Notes: generated by a model not told the origin, from the letters alone. A DNA stretch of 64,000 nucleotides from Chrysemys picta bellii (GCF_011386835.1 NC_088791.1:124100943-124164942), one strand, 5' to 3'. Counted from the stretch's first letter, positions 1 to 14,900 are shown. Numbers and translations are program-made.

Positions 1-810
1 GTGTGGGACTCAGTTTCCCTGGGTGTTATTTGTTTAACGAGGTGGTGGGAGAGGGAGCTTGTTGTTACAGAGGACCAGTGGTGACCTTGCCTGGCAGTTG
101 GGATCCTGGACAATGGCCTGGAGAATGGATACCCCAGCGACTGGTGACCAGGAGGTCCAGCTCGAAAGTCACACCAGGTTCGGGCCCGTGGGAGGACAAT
201 TAGCTGAGGAGAGAGGACCCCAGTGGCCTGACCAGCTGGTTCCACCCAGTGGGGAAACAAAGCACGCATGAGAGGAGAGGAGGCCCAGGTGGCCTGTGTA
301 CCTGGGACAGAAGACAAAGGAGAGAGGTAGGGCATGCGGGAAGGTGATACTGGATGCTCAGCTGGAAGAAGGAAGAAGGGGGTTTCTGGATGGGGGAGAG
401 AGAGCAGCCAGAGCCCACATGTATGCAGGAGAGACCTAGATATAGTGTCTGAGGGAGGTTAGGCCTGAGGCCCTGAGAGCTTCCTATGCTGTGTTCAGAC
501 GCTCAATAAAACCCTCTGTTTTACACTGCCTGAGAGTCATTCCAGTTTAGAAATCGGGGGGTGGCATTATTCTATCTGGGAGTGGAGGCCACGGGGGTCC
601 AGAGTGAGTGGACTCCTTGAGGGGGCCCATGGCGAGAGACAGGTGTGCTGAAGGCTCAGAGAGGTGCGGTTCCAGGAGGCAGAAGGGCCTATGGCTTACC
701 CCTGAGAGAGAGAGTGGACCCCTGAGAAGGGCTGTCACACTGAAGGGGGTTCCTCCCAGGGACCGTACAGAGCCGCGAGAGAACAGGAGTCCTGTGAGTC
801 CGTGACACTG
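1..810 (+). repeat. LTR-like or unclassified interspersed repeat
   Basis: GC-richer than the surrounding intron, low in stops but with no recognisable protein. A polyadenylation-like AATAAAACC at about 506 and a sharp return to AT-rich sequence after 808 suggest a retroelement terminus. Only the right part lies in the window. The family is not certain; an ordinary turtle repeat of another class is possible. Confidence 0.3.
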
Positions 811-1526
811 GTATGTCAATTGTTTGGCTCTTATAGAATGATCTGGTTAATTATAACATCGTTCTCTTTAAAAAAAGCAGATAAGAACTCACTTTGTACT
901 AATCAGAGATACAGGACTGTAAATATAAATCCTTAAGTATCAAAAGCTGTTGAAACTATTGTACTAATTAAAATAGACTGTTACTCAATACAGCTGATTT
1001 AAAAATCACATCTTTCACACATGGTCCCTCTTCGTGCTTTGTAGAGAGTTAATTAAAAGGTAAACAGAAACTGAAGGCTTAGGGAAAAATTTGAAGAGGG
1101 GAAGGCTAGATGACAGTAATCCATTTGTAGTCCCAACTTCAGATGTAGAGAAATTAACTTTGTATGCAGGGACCAAACAGACCCCATTTTGCTATTTTCA
1201 ATGAGGGCAATCAGCAAATGGAATGCACAGTAAAGACTAGTACATTGTTAGCATGGGATGAGATAATATATTAGTAGAGTGAGTTTCCTCATGGAAGGAG
1301 CTTAAAGCACTTCTCAGTCTTTATATACACAGAAAATTTCACACGTTACTGAAAAGCGGCGACTTCTGGGGCATCTATGTAACAACACACAACAATGCCA
1401 TACAAGTGAAGAATTAAAACTAATGTTATTATTATTATTACTTATTAGTTGTATTGCAGTAACACCTAGAGGCCATATTGTGCTAGGCACTGTACAAACA
1501 TGTAAGAAACAGAGAACCCTGGTCTA

Positions 1527-1810
1527 AGGCCTGGTCTACACTACAAACGTACATCGGTATAACTACATTGCTCAGGGATGTGAAAAATCCACACCGCATG
1601 AGCGATGTAGTTCTACCAACCTAACCCCCAGTGTAGACAGCGCTATGTTGATGGGAGAGCTTCTCCCATCGACACAGCTACCGCCTCTCGCAGAGGTGGA
1701 TTAACTATGCTGATTTGAAAAGCTCTCCCATCAGTGTAGTAGCATCTTCACTAAAGCGCTACAGTGTTGCAGCTGCGCCATTGAAGTGCTGTACTTGTAG
1801 ACAAGCCCAA
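1527..1810. mobile_element. MITE of the GGTCTACACT / AGACAAG type
   Basis: Begins GGCCTGGTCTACACTACA and ends TTGTAGACAAGCCC, forming imperfect terminal inverted repeats. The interior carries a short inverted pair around the TCTCCCATCGACAC segments. Same class as the elements at 24319 and 57700. No coding capacity. Confidence 0.6.
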
Positions 1811-2712
1811 AGTCTGAGATGAGAGACAATGTGCGGATGACACACGTGGGGCACACAAGATGAGAATGAAATAATCAGCGTATTAAGCAGCAATAATAGT
1901 AGAGAATTAAGGATTGCAGAATTTAAATCCTTTCAACATGAATTTGGTAAGAAGACTCTGAGGTTAACATCTCTGCCCTTGCCATTGGATCCTTAATGCC
2001 CACAAGTGGCAAACACTTGGATTTTACATCTCATCCACAAGGAAACGGCTCAAGAAGCACAGTGCCTCATGGCATCATGCTGACTCAACAATTCTGTATG
2101 TGATGTCTTCCTCCTAACACACTTCCTGAAGCACCTAAGTACTGGATGGAAACCTCCAAGCCAGTACCGACCAGGCCTGATGCTGCTTGTGATAAATATT
2201 ACAAAATCACAGAGGAGGTGTCATGGCACTTATCTGTAGGGTAAACAGAAATTCTAGGAAAACTTTGGGAAACATAACAATATGCAGTTAAATTAACAAC
2301 CTCTTTCTTCATTACTGCACAGATAGAATACTTGGACTGGAAACTTATGAGAATAATTTTAGAGATGATTGAGTAGCTCCTCAGTTGGTATAAATTGGCA
2401 TAGTTCCAGTGACTTCCACGGATCTTCACTGGTTTACACTGCCTGAGGATCTGGCCAGACAAGACTACATTGTGTGTCTTCTGATTCATCCGAGACACTG
2501 TTTGATGATAATTAACACATTGACTTTATTATTAAAGTATTCTGTTTTAGCACTAGCCACAACTTGCTGTTCCAGTTCACTGAAAAGCCCTTGTAATAAC
2601 GTCGGACCGAGCCGCTGGAAAAATAGTTTTTGGACATTTGTCCATTCCATATGGACATTCCACTCAGACTCCTTGATGTAAATATTTAAATGGCTCATGA
2701 CTGGCAACTTAC

Positions 2713-2910
2713 CACTTTTTCTCATTACTAAAACATCACCACACTCATCTTCAATTGGAAGAAATATCTCAGGAACCACAATGAGTATTCGCCTCTTCGG
2801 GGGTGGATTTATATTCCAAATGCATTCAACATTAGCTGGGTAGTCACCAGGATAATTGGGAGACTCGATATAGCCTGTATAATCTCCAAGTTCCCCTCCA
2901 CAGTGCTGGT
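2713..2910 (-). CDS. SCUBE1: SCUBE1 exon: first part of CUB domain
   Basis: 198 nt, 66 codons, phase 1-1. The acceptor is TTCTTCACAG and the donor GTAAGT. The peptide starts [20 protein letters not shown], with PNYPGDYP at residues 18-25, the CUB hallmark. It ends [19 protein letters not shown]. Cysteines are at residues 4, 30 and 57; C4-C30 should form the first CUB disulfide. The second half of the domain (with the TYETCQTYERPIAF block in human) is not found in the remaining 2.7 kb, so it lies beyond the left edge. CUB domains mediate protein binding, and in SCUBE proteins also hedgehog or BMP ligand contacts. Confidence 0.95.
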
Positions 2911-5900
2911 CTGTGAAGAAACATAAGTTAGCATTTGTGCTTTGAAATATCTTTCAGTTGTTTGAATCTGCCACAGACACATCAAAATGCCTCCTCATGG
3001 CTTTAGACCTGTGTAAATTCTGTAGCTGGCACTTTCCTTGCAGGGAAAGCCTTTGAAAGAATATTGAGTCTTCTGAGTCAGTTGATCTTTGTTTTGCAAA
3101 CCTAAATCTTAAACCTTGTCTACACATGAAAGTTGAACAGATTTAATTAAGTTAATGTAGACACGGATGTAGTTAAATAGGAACAGTCCCTTTGTGTGGA
3201 CACCAAAGTGGGTTAACAACACTTTGTATCAATTGAGGCTGTGTCTACATATAGATATTGCTCTGGCTGAATTTAAATGGTTTTTAAAACAGATTTAGTT
3301 GAACCAGTGCAAAGCTCTGTGTACACACACTCATTTAGTTTAAGAGTGCCTCATTTTATTTTAGCTTAAATCTATTTCTAGTCAATTTAAAATAAATTGA
3401 CATGTCTGGGTACCATTGATTTAAGAGGAACCACACCGCCTTTTATGTGAGGTTGGCTAAATTGATTCAAATCAATGCTTTCGTTAAAATGATACTATTT
3501 TTTCATGTAGACAACCACTATCAAGTGATCAAGGAATTGACTTAAGCTAGATCAATATATGGCACTCTTTAAACTGATTTAAAAGTGTCTACACAAGGGG
3601 ACTGCATCAGTTTAACTACATCAGTTTCTAAACTTGTTTGTGTAGACAAGGCCTAACGCATTACAAATACTCTTTAACAGCAACAAAACAACACATAGTA
3701 TGCACTGGACAGAGTCCAAAACATTTACATCTGCAGTTGCATGACCTCCTAAATATCTATGTCATTAAATACATATCCAGGCAGAAGTTGTTCATCATAG
3801 TTCTTAGGGTTTTATTAACATAACAACTCTGAGTTAACATGGCAGTAACTAGGAGGATGCTCATTCAGAAGTGTGGCGATTATAATTCAGTGCACCTCTG
3901 AGTCAGTAACCTCCTGCAACTGAAATGTTGTTAAATGAAGATTGTTCATGCTCCAGGTTTGCCATTACTGAAATTGAAGTATCATTCCTGAACCCATAAA
4001 GCAGCATTTTACTTCCTCAAAGTACTATGCAGACATCAAGTAAGCCACACAACACCTCTGTAAAGTAGGTAAGCACTTGATGAAACTGATGCAGAGAAGT
4101 TAAGTGATTTGCTTAAGGTCATACATCAAGGGCTTGTCTACTTAGGTTGTTATTACACAGCAAACCAGGCTGTGAATCTATAGTGCACTAGCTTGCCACT
4201 CACTAACTCGCTGTGGAGATAATCCTAAATGAGCATCAAAACTGGGATTATGTTTATGAGTCTTGGTTCCCACAGTTTATATCACAGTGCCTTTTATTGC
4301 AAATGAAGGCTTTTCTCACACTTCTGGGAGCAGTCACTTGGTGAATAGTTATTTCAGTGCTGGTAGAACCTCCAGATTCCAAGCTTTCACTGTGACAGAC
4401 TGACAATGTTCCGTAATATACTGAACAAACCTTATGGAATTAAAATAAACTTTATTGAGTTAAGTTAAACCTTACTGAACTAGGGTTAACACCTTTTGGA
4501 TACATTGTATTACAAATGCAATTGTGTATGTTTTATAGAATCATAGGGTTAGAAGGGACCGCAAGGGTCATCTAGTCGAACCCTCTGCCAAGATGCAGGA
4601 TTTGTTGTATCTAAACCATCTAAGACAGATGGTTATCCGTCCTCCTTTTGAAAACCTCCAGTGAAGGAGCTTCCACAACCTCCCTAGGCAGTTTGTTCCA
4701 TTGTCCTACTGTTCTTACAGTTAGGGAAGTTTGTCCTGAGATTTAATCTAAATCTGCTGTGCTGTAGTTTGAACCCATTGCCTCTTGTCCTGCCCTCTGT
4801 GGCAAGAGAGAACAACTTTTCCCCATCTTTTTTATAGCAGTCTCACAAGTATTTGAAGACTGCTATCATGTCCCCCCTCAATCTCCTCTTTTCCAAACTA
4901 AACATTCCCAGCTCCTTTAGCCTTTGCTTATATGACTTCCAATCCATCCCTTTAATCATCTTTGTTGCTCACCTCTGGATCCTTTCTAGTTTCTCTACAT
5001 CCTTTCTATATTATTGTGGCATTGCATGTGCCTTTTCTAAAAGGGAGGGGGATGCGAATGTGTTTCCTCCAATATCAACCCTTTCAAGCCACTGCCCGTG
5101 GAGAGGTATTCATATATTAGCTCAGACTGGATTCTCTCAGAAAGAGCTGCGTGGTAATTTATTTCTGTAACAATTGCACTGTTTATACATCTCTGAAGAG
5201 AAGGGAAGCAGGTGTCTAGGGCAACTGGTCTGTGCTGGGAATGACACAGTGTAGGCAAGGTAACTGTCCAGTCTGGAAATACCCGCTCAGATTGATGTTG
5301 GTCTATGCCCAAGAGAGGCAGCAGCTGAGGAGCTAGAGGCTGAGCGTGGGTGCCTTTGCTGGATCACTGAGTGGAAATACAGCTGCAGTTGCCATGATCT
5401 GCACAAATCTATTCGATACCACATCCCTTAAAGGCAAGAGATTAACACAAAATGCCCCCAGACTAGAGCAGTTGCTGCAGTCTCAAGACACTCATCTCCA
5501 GTCCAGTCCTGGCCAAATCAGCACTGTTGGCAGGAACTGTAAATTTTAGTGCCGAGTCATAAGAACGGCCATACCGGGTCAGACCAAAGGTCCATCTAGC
5601 CCAGTATCCTGTCTTCTGACAGTAGCCAAGGCCAGGTGCCCCAGAGGGAAAGAACAGAACAGGTAATCATCAAGTGATCCATCCCCTGTTGCCCATTCCC
5701 AGCTTCTGGCAAACAGAGGCTAGGGACATTATCCCTGCCCATCCTGGCTCATAGCCATTGATGGACCTATCCTCCATGAACTTATCTAGTTCTTTTTTGA
5801 ACCCTGTTATAGTCTTGGCCTTCACAACATCCTCTGGCAAGGAGTTCCACAGGTTGACTGTGTGTTGTGTGAAAAAAATACTTCCTTTTGTTTGTTTTAA

Positions 5901-8900
5901 ACCTGCTGCCTATTCATTTCATTTGCGTGACCCCTAGTTCTTGTGTTATGAGAAAGAGTAAATAACACTTCCTTATTTAATTTCTCCACACCAGTCATGA
6001 TTTTATAGAGCTCTATCATACCTCCCCACACACTTAGTTGTCTCTTTTCCAAGCTGAAAAGTCCCAGTTTTATTAATCTCTCCTCATACGGCAGCCGTTC
6101 TATACCCCTAGTCTGACAATGACTCCTCTCTATGAGGTTGGGCAAATCACTAACCTGCTTTACCTTCCTTATCTGTAAAGTGTAATTAATATTCACCTAC
6201 CTCACAGCAAATACGTAAGGGTGTGTTAAAGTTTTTATAGTACTTTATGTGCTAATTATTATGATGCGGGCCAAACTCGGTTCTTGGATGCATGCACAGG
6301 GTCCTACTGATGTCAGATGGAAATGTGCTGTCCGTATTTTCATCATTAAAAAGTAGGACACTCTTGTGGTTACATTTTTAGGGTCAGAAGATACTTATAT
6401 TTTAGACAAAAGTTCACTTTTTGTTTTATACATGAACTGGTGTTGATATCACCAGTTTTTAACTCAACAGCAAGATGTGCCTGTTTCTTGGAATGGAGGA
6501 TTTTTTCCACCAGAAATTTAGTGTTCTGAACAAACATTTTGTATTCATTAAAAAACAACAACAAAAAACCACACAACCAAATATTCTGATCAATGAAATG
6601 AAAAACCGGGACATTTCAAGTGTCCCCATATAAACTATGGCGACTGTCAAAGTAAAACAGACATATGGTCTCTTTAGCTACCCAAGCTCAGATTTTGCCT
6701 CTTTGGAGAAAAAAGGCAAGGGGGAAAAAGCAACATCCAAGTAATACCCTGATTCTGAGACGTGTGGAGCATTTTAAATTCCTATTGAAGTCAGGCCCTA
6801 AGATCCTGGTCAGTAAATTACTTAAGCGTGTCCCTATTGGGGCTACTCATATGTTTAAAGTTGGGCATGAATTTTGCTTAATAACTAGATGCTACATAAG
6901 GATCAGAAAGTGGATGGGGAAGAGAGATCAATGCAGGGAGCAAAATTAATTAGATCACTTTATTTTACAGTCGTCATACTACTCCCAGTTACTGGCAAAT
7001 ATCTAATTTACTCTAACTACATTTGAAATGACTAAGGACATCAAAGATTACACATTATATAATCAGAGTGAAAGCTTATGATAGACATATAAACTCATGC
7101 TTAGTTTAGAACAGTGGCTCTCAACCTTTCCAGACTACTGTAACCCTCTCAGGAGTCTGATTTGTCTTGTGTACCCCAAGTTTCACCTCACTTGAAAACC
7201 ATTTGCTTACAAAATCAGACATAAAAATACAAAAGTATCACAGCACACTACTGCTGAAAACTTGCTTACTTTCTCATTTTTACCATTAATTATAAAATAA
7301 ATCAATTGGAATATAAATATTGTACTTGTCCTGCCCTCTATGTCTATGCCTTTCAGTGCATAGAACAGTATTAACAAGTCATTGTCGATATGAAATTTTA
7401 GTTTGTACTGACTTTGCTAGTGCTTTTTATGTCGCCTGTTGTAAAACTAGGCAAATATATAGATGACTTGATGTACCCTCAGAAGACCTCTGAATACCCC
7501 CAAGGGTAAGTGTACCCCTGGTTGAGAACCACTGGTTTAGAAGATGTATGTAATCTAATAATTACAGTGAAACTATCTTAAATGAACACATTAGGGAGCA
7601 GCAAAATCTGGTTGCCTAGAAGAAACTGTCTTTAATTATAAGTAAAATAAAATTGTAGTGGACTCCTTGGGGATACTTTAAAGTGGTAATTTAAGATACG
7701 GGGTTGCCTATGGTAGGAGATTCTCAGTGCAGATTTCACAGTAGTCAAAGATTATCTGGCACTTGGAACATGCAATCAGTGACATGAATTCATGAATGAG
7801 TGACTATCTCACAGTATTTCATAACTATTAATGGTAGTAACTAATGTTTCAATTATTTTAGCTCTACAGAGACTCAGGATGAGTCACTGCAAAACTTGCA
7901 TGATCTGGAAAGTTTATGCAAACTCTATGTTGTTAAATTGTAATCTGTACCATTCCAAATTAAACTGGTACAAAGATATTTTATATACATCCAGTGCTTC
8001 TTTTCCAGGTTGTGTTTTCAGTGTCTTGATGTTGTTTTCTACCATAGTAAATATTCAGCATCAGTTCTGGTGGTGAGTAGAATTATTTGCTAATGTTAAA
8101 CTGCAAAATTCTGGTCTAGCTCTAGATTCGGAACATCCAAAGTCTGGGTTATTCAGATCCAGAGTTATCATTCAATCACATCGCTAACATACAGGAAAAT
8201 ATGAGGAACTTACTTTTACAGTGTGTAACATTAGTAGAGCCATCAAAATCTGTACTTGTATTCCCAGGGCAGCTAATGCAGTAATTTTGACCAAATTCAG
8301 GCTGGTAGGTTCCAACAGGACATCTGATACATCTGTGTGTTGTGGAATTGTAGTAGTGGCCAGGAGAACAATGAACTGTACAATAGGAAGGTACATTGTT
8401 TTTAGAAAGTAACCATTTTAACTGCAGTGGCATCTTCCCTCCTCTCTTTACATAATCAGTGATTTCCATACTCCAAAGTATTTATCAGACAGTTACACAG
8501 AAATAGTTTTAATGCATTTTTCTTTTACAATGGACCTTTGATTGGAATCGTGTTCCAAGAATTCAAGCTAAATTCTTATTAATTAAGTAAAATCTGCTAT
8601 ATTTATTGCCTTTAAACACAGTGATTTACAAATCGGTCATTTATACCTGAGTTTATAACAAACAGGTAGCCAATAGCTGTCTGCAGCAACAACAAAAATA
8701 CCTTTTGGAATTGCAGATGAGAGGTTTTAATTACCAGACGTTAGACAGTGCCATAGTATACAATTGAGCAAGCATATAGGTATATAGTCAGACAAACTCC
8801 TGCCTCATAATTGTGCCATTTACATGGAAGTTTTCAAACATGTACATGTTGTACATATATCATTTCTCTCTGTCATTTTCATAATCAATGTTTAATCTCA

Positions 8901-11900
8901 TATCATCTGTATCATGCATAGTTTTTCAAATTATTTAAATAAAAATAAAATAAGTAACACTGGAGGGTCAGATCCCCATCTGATAAAAAAACCAGTGTAG
9001 CTCCATGGAAGTCAATGCAGCTAGGCTGATTTGCCTGGCTGAGGATCTGGCCCTGAATGTGCATGTCATGCATTCCAAAAAATACCATGTTGACTGCTGA
9101 GGACTCTGCATTGTCAGCAGATTATTTCTGGTTTGCAGATCTCCTGACTGTTTAACTCAGTAACACCGAGCTGTCTTTTTCTGAAGGTCTTCAAGATCTT
9201 CAGCAATTCAAACTTCGAAGTGAAAGGAGAAATAGTGGAGAAATTACTAAGCAATATATTTTACAAAATGAGAAAAGCTCTGAAATTTACCTTTTGTTTC
9301 ACAGTCCTGAAATGAAACAGCGCCTTCATATTTTGTCACCAGTCCACCGCCACATGGAAAACAAAGGGTCCTGCCTGGCTCAGGTTGATACGTACCAAGA
9401 GAGCACACTCTACAAGGTTTAAAGCCGTCTGAAGAGAAATACCCAGGAGAACACTGCCCTAGAAATTGAATATGGTCAATTAGATTATTAAGCCTACCTC
9501 TGTGTGCACAATATAAAAAAATCAGCATTATTTAGCAGTGCTTCCTAAAACTTTAAAAACATAACACTAAACCTACCAATTTTATAAAAACAATTTGCTC
9601 AAAACAATGCCAGTTTCTATGGAGACTCTTTGTTTATCAACATTTCTGTTTTGTCTATGACTCCATTAAGGTATCATAATAGTATTTTGCACTTTTAAAG
9701 CACCTTTCATCTGAGAATTTCATAGTGCTTTATAAAAATTAATTAACCCTCACAATACCTCTGTGAGCTAGGTCAGCATTCTTATCTCCATTTGATAGAT
9801 AGGGAAACGGAGGCAAATAGGAACATGGGACTTGCCAGACTGGATCAGACCTGAGGTCCATCTAGCCCAGCATCCTATCTCTGACAGTGGCCAGCACCAT
9901 GATGCTTCAAAGGAAGGTGTAAGAAACCCCACATTAGGCATAATTGAGCTAATCCACACCCCACATTAGGTCTCACTCTGATCGTTAAAAGTTAGCATTT
10001 GGATAAAGCCCTGAAGCATGAAGTTTAAGATCCCTTTCACAAAGTTTGTTTATATCAATTCTGGATATTCTTGATACCCATATAAATGTCCAATCCCTCT
10101 TTTAACCTTGTTACATTCTTGGCCCCAATGATTTCCTGGGAAACACAGTTTAATGACATGTTTTGTTTTATTGATCTAGAATTTTCCACATTTTAATTTC
10201 ATTGAATGTCCTCTTGTACTCGTGTTATGATACAGAGAGAACAGAAGTTCCTCATCTACCTATATCTTCCTATATCACTCATTATTTTACATACATTTTA
10301 TCATGTCCCTCATATTTGCCTTCTTTCTAAGGTAAACACTCCCAGTCTTCGCAATCTCTCTTCATATGAGAGTTTCCCCACACTCTTGATCATTGTCGTT
10401 GCCCTTCTGCTTCAGCAACATCCTTTTTGACACAGCTACTAATAATGTGTCTCAAACCTGATCTGCAGACACAATCTGTAGGAGTGTAAGAGCTATGCTG
10501 TCTCCATGCCTATTCAGTTCTTGGCTTCTCTACTGAAATTGCCAGTAAAGTAGCCATATCATTAAATCCGTCATAATAATCAGCCACCAGCACACCTCCA
10601 AATCACATGGAATTACCATCTTTGTTCAGCAGCAGGCATTGGTGTTTAAATAAGGGTAAAATTAGTTCCCTGGGAAATGCCCAACCTAAATAGATTTCCC
10701 CATTTAGTAGAGTGGATTGCATTTATGTGAACTGCACTGTAATTTAACTTCAGAGTCACCTGCTTTCTTGCAACTTTAACATAGCTTTATGGCACAATAT
10801 TCACCCAAGACTTCTAACATACTTTTTATGCCTATATTGTAAAGACTGGGAGTTGGGGATTTTAGCACATACTAATCAGTTACTACAGTAATGCTGCTGA
10901 AGCCATGTACAAAAATACTGTAGGTTAGAGCTGGCCAATACATTTTCAGAGAAACATGGTTTCATTGAAATATGCTGTTTCATCAGAGACAAACCATTTC
11001 TTGGACATGTATTGATTTTGCCAAAGTTTTTGATGGGACTCACTGGTCACTTCTAGAGAGAGGAGAGCAAGGAAAAGAACTGGGAACCTGACCTTTACAA
11101 TCAGAAAACAAATACTTCAACACAGTTCCATTTAGTGAAAATGCTTGAAGGGCTTTGTTTTCATTTCAATGTGGACCGAAAATTGCAAACCCTCAAAAAC
11201 TGTAGCAAAATGGAATTGTTGTCCTCCAGCAAGATCTACTGTTGATGTATCCCGTGTAGGAAGGCCCAACCCATGTAAATGTAAGTTTTATTTTATCCAC
11301 AATCTATTTTAATTTCATTTTGGCAGAAACAAAAGTCCACATTGTTGAAAACCTGTAGGTATTTCACTATTTTTTGAGTTGTTCAATTAATTCATCTAGT
11401 GATTACTAGCCAAAAGTCAACACTTCTCTACAGTTGTCACACTGTTTGATATGAGCTACCATAGTTATTCCTTAGTATAAGGAAAACCTGCAGGGTCTCA
11501 GATATCAATGCATGTTTACTGTAGTGACCTATAAAGCAAATAACATTAATACAAATTAAAATAATACGTTTCCAAAATCCAATAAATTAGACAGGACGAT
11601 AGGTTGTCTACCCAACATAAGCCCGTAGCAGGTTAATGTAGACCAGTAATGTGAGGTCTGAGGCCTTTTTCGGCAGCTACATTAGGACAGCAGCAGTCAT
11701 GAGCCAAGAAGCAGAAAGTCCCATCCTCACATTCCATCTACATTACATTAAAACAATGACATATCGGGCTGTTAAGAAGGTGCTCCTGTACTTCCAATAG
11801 TACCCACCACCACCACCAGATAAAGAAACGGATCTTAAGATGCATAAAGAAAACTTTGTTTGACAGCACTCTATCCGGCAAAGAATCGCTTATCAACAGT

Positions 11901-14900
11901 TGTGGTTGTGAAATCTCTACTTTTCATTGTTTTGCTTTTAAAGGTCCCTACTTCTCTATTGTTTATCTGTATGGTTTCTGCCTGGTTCTTTGACTGTTCC
12001 TGTCTTTTGCATAAGTAATTTTGCAAGATTTAAATCAGCTAAGGTGGTGGGGTATGATTGGTTAAAGAATTGTTTTGCAATATGTGAGGATTGGTCAAAG
12101 GATTATTTTGTAACACTTTAGTAAAATGATTGGTTACGCTACAGCTAAGCAGGACTCAAGTTTCACTATATAAACAGGGGTCCAAAAGGAAGCTCTTTGG
12201 AACCAACTCCAAGACGCAGCTCAAGATCAGAGCTGCCAGACCTCAACACCCTGCCAACTGTATCGTGCAGAAGCTGGAGTCCCCGGCCGACCTGATTCTG
12301 ATTGGCCACCAGGAAGAGTTTGTCTGCCTTATTGGGACTGGTGAGCATTGTATGCTTAGCGTGTGCGTTGTGTTTTGGTAACTGTTAATAAATAGAGGTT
12401 AAGGATATTACTGTTTAAGGCTCTTTCACTGGTAAAAGGTCTTGTAAGCCCGCAGAAGATTATGCATGGAGCCCTAGAAATGAGTTACAGGTGGGTGCCT
12501 AAATTAATCAGGTTATGACTTGAGCCCTAAGAACAGGGTAAGGGTGAGTGACCTAGACTATGCAGGTAACAATAAAGGACCATTAACCTTATATGTTGAC
12601 CTGGAGGGAAGCCAGGGATTGATAAAGCCTAATGGCAGATGAAGCCCAGCTGGGGGAGGAGTGGGGATAGGATTATAAAACAGAAAGTGAGAGCAGGAAG
12701 AGACTGCAGGGAGGACTGCAGGGAGGCCTTATCATGAGGTGAACTGAAGTGGCCACATCAGGTGCCAGACTGGGGGTGGGGGGTGCAGCTAGCACCCAGA
12801 GTGTAGAAAATAGTGTCTGCTGTTGGTGTATATGTATTGTCTCTGCTCTAGATGCACAGAGATGGTGGAGTGCTGTGCTGTAGGAAGGAGGGCACAAGAG
12901 ACATAACAGGCAGGCAGGAGAAAAGGTGAGAGGGAATAACAGGAAGCAGCAGAGCTGCAGGGAGAGAGAGGAGGAGGAGCCTCTTATGTACCTCTCTAGC
13001 ACCCCCAGGGACCTGGACTAATTAACACCAGCTTCTCAGGGAGCTTCCTGTTTCCTGCTGCTTCCCTGAACCCACTTGAGGAGAACAGGCAGTCAACTGA
13101 AGTAGTAGGAGCCAGTTAGGACCTTAAGATGTGGATATCTTCCCTCATTCAGGTCCTGCTACCAGCAGCGGCGGCTCTAGGCACCAGCGCTCCAAGCACG
13201 TGTCTGGGGTGGCAAGCCGCGGGGGGCGCCCTGCCAGTCCCTGCGAGGGCAGCAGTCAGACAGCCTTCAGCGGCATTCCTGCGGGAGGTCCGCCGGTCCC
13301 GCAGCAATTTGGCGGCGGGTACGCCGAAGCCGCGGGACCGGCAGACCTCCTGCAGGCATGCTGCCGAATCTGCGGGACCGGGGACCTCTCACAGGCAGGC
13401 TGCCGAAGGCAGCTTGCCTGCTGTGCTTGGGGCGGCAAAAAAGCTAGAGCCATCCCTGGCTACCAGCCTGCTTATTTGTGTTGAGAGCCACTATAGCTGG
13501 CACAGAACAGCAGTCATGAGTGAAAGAAGAAAACACCCCTCTGGGGCAGCATTCAGAAAAAGCAAGCAAGCAAAGGAAGCTTTTCTATCTAAGCAGAAAG
13601 GAGCTCTCCTGAGATACATAGACACAAATGTTCACGGTGAGCCTTCCGGCCCCAGCGAGGATGTGAGTGGTGAGGAGATGCCTGATCTTCCAGTTAGTCA
13701 GAGTGCAGGTGACCTGGCAGCTACTGCAGCATCCATATCTCCATCTCAAATGGATGTAACCATGCACATTCTCGAAGAAAAGTGTAGATCAGAGAAGGGT
13801 GTGGTGGAGGCGCAAGAAACACCTGCTGCTGAGTTTAGTTCCTTAAGTCTAGATGATCCAGGACTGTGGACCCACTTAAGCAGTAGCCTGAGAGACTTCC
13901 TTGTACTGCATAGGCCACAAGTGAAAAACGTCATGTTCCCCAAAGACAATGAAAATAGAAGTTTCCATCCAACACATTACTGGCGTGAAATCCCCAATGG
14001 TGACAAAATGGAGAGGCCATGGCTTATGTACTGAAAAACCCAGAATGCTGCATACCATTTTTGTTGCAAACTCTTCCAGTCTAATGTTCCAGCCACATTG
14101 GGTTCTATAGGAACAAAGGACTGGAAAAATCTGGCTAGAAATCTGGCATGCCATGAGAATTCAGCAAATCACCAGAGAGAATTTCATAGGTGGAAAGAGC
14201 TTGAGATGAGACTAAGGTTAAAGGCCACCATAGATGATCAGCCTCAAGAGAAGATTGCATCAGAGTCTCTTTACTGGCAAAATGTTCTGAAAAGACTCAT
14301 TGCCATTGTGAGAATGCTTGCTATCCAAAACCTAGCACTGTGTGACACTTCAGATCAGCTGTATGTGCCAAACAATGGAAACTTCCTTAAAATTGTGGAG
14401 CTGATGGCTGAGTTTGATGCTATACTCCAGGAGTACAAGAAGGCAAGGAAAGCACCACTTTGATTATTCAAACAGATAAAAATGCCAGTGTTTACTATGC
14501 AGACAAGAAAAGTTACATTTGCTGTTCAGGCGTTTGAAAGTTAAGTATTACTTAACATTTTTGAACAAGGCATTTTAAGTTGTTAGTTCTCCTTTATTGG
14601 GGTAGGTAGCAGAGCAGTACCATGAGAGAAGTAGAATAGGAAGAAGGCAGAATTTAGACCTTTCAACGTTTTGGCCCAAGCGAGGGAGCATGGGGGCATC
14701 ATTTGAGCTCCCTGCCTCAGGTGCCAAAATGTTGTGGGCAGCCCTCAGGGAGGAGGTCTGCAGTCACTCCACAGAGGAAAAAGGAATTGGCCAGGGACAA
14801 GGAGGAGATCCAGGGAGAGAGTAAGTCCTTGGGTAATGCCCTGGACTGGGGAGTCTGGCAGGAGGCTGAGAAAGGTGAAGTAGTCATCGGGCGTTAAGGA

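Larger units (their letters stand above)
1..2712 (-). other. SCUBE1 intron after the CUB-start exon (left part)
   Basis: No coding exon was recognised here. It holds an LTR-like or unclassified repeat at 1-810, an L2-like 3' end near 1421-1500, and a MITE at 1527-1810. The rest is ordinary AT-rich unique-looking sequence. The intron continues past the left edge. Confidence 0.7.
2911..8213 (-). other. SCUBE1 intron, 5.3 kb
   Basis: It contains a fold-back element at 3113-3653, a MIR remnant near 4080-4130, two CR1 3' fragments (4535-5017 and 5558-6110) and a hAT-type element with perfect target duplication (7112-7534). Around 5018-5557 and 6111-7103 I see nothing recognisable. Confidence 0.7.

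Noticed and set aside
1..540. Possible retroviral LTR
   Set aside because: Only a polyadenylation-like signal supports it. No primer-binding site, no internal genes and no second copy seen. Kept only as a low-confidence repeat.
13129..13515. N-terminal extension of the transposase frame
   Set aside because: Residues up to 13458 come from the MITE insertion and its flank. Similarity to hAT transposases starts at the ATG at 13516.
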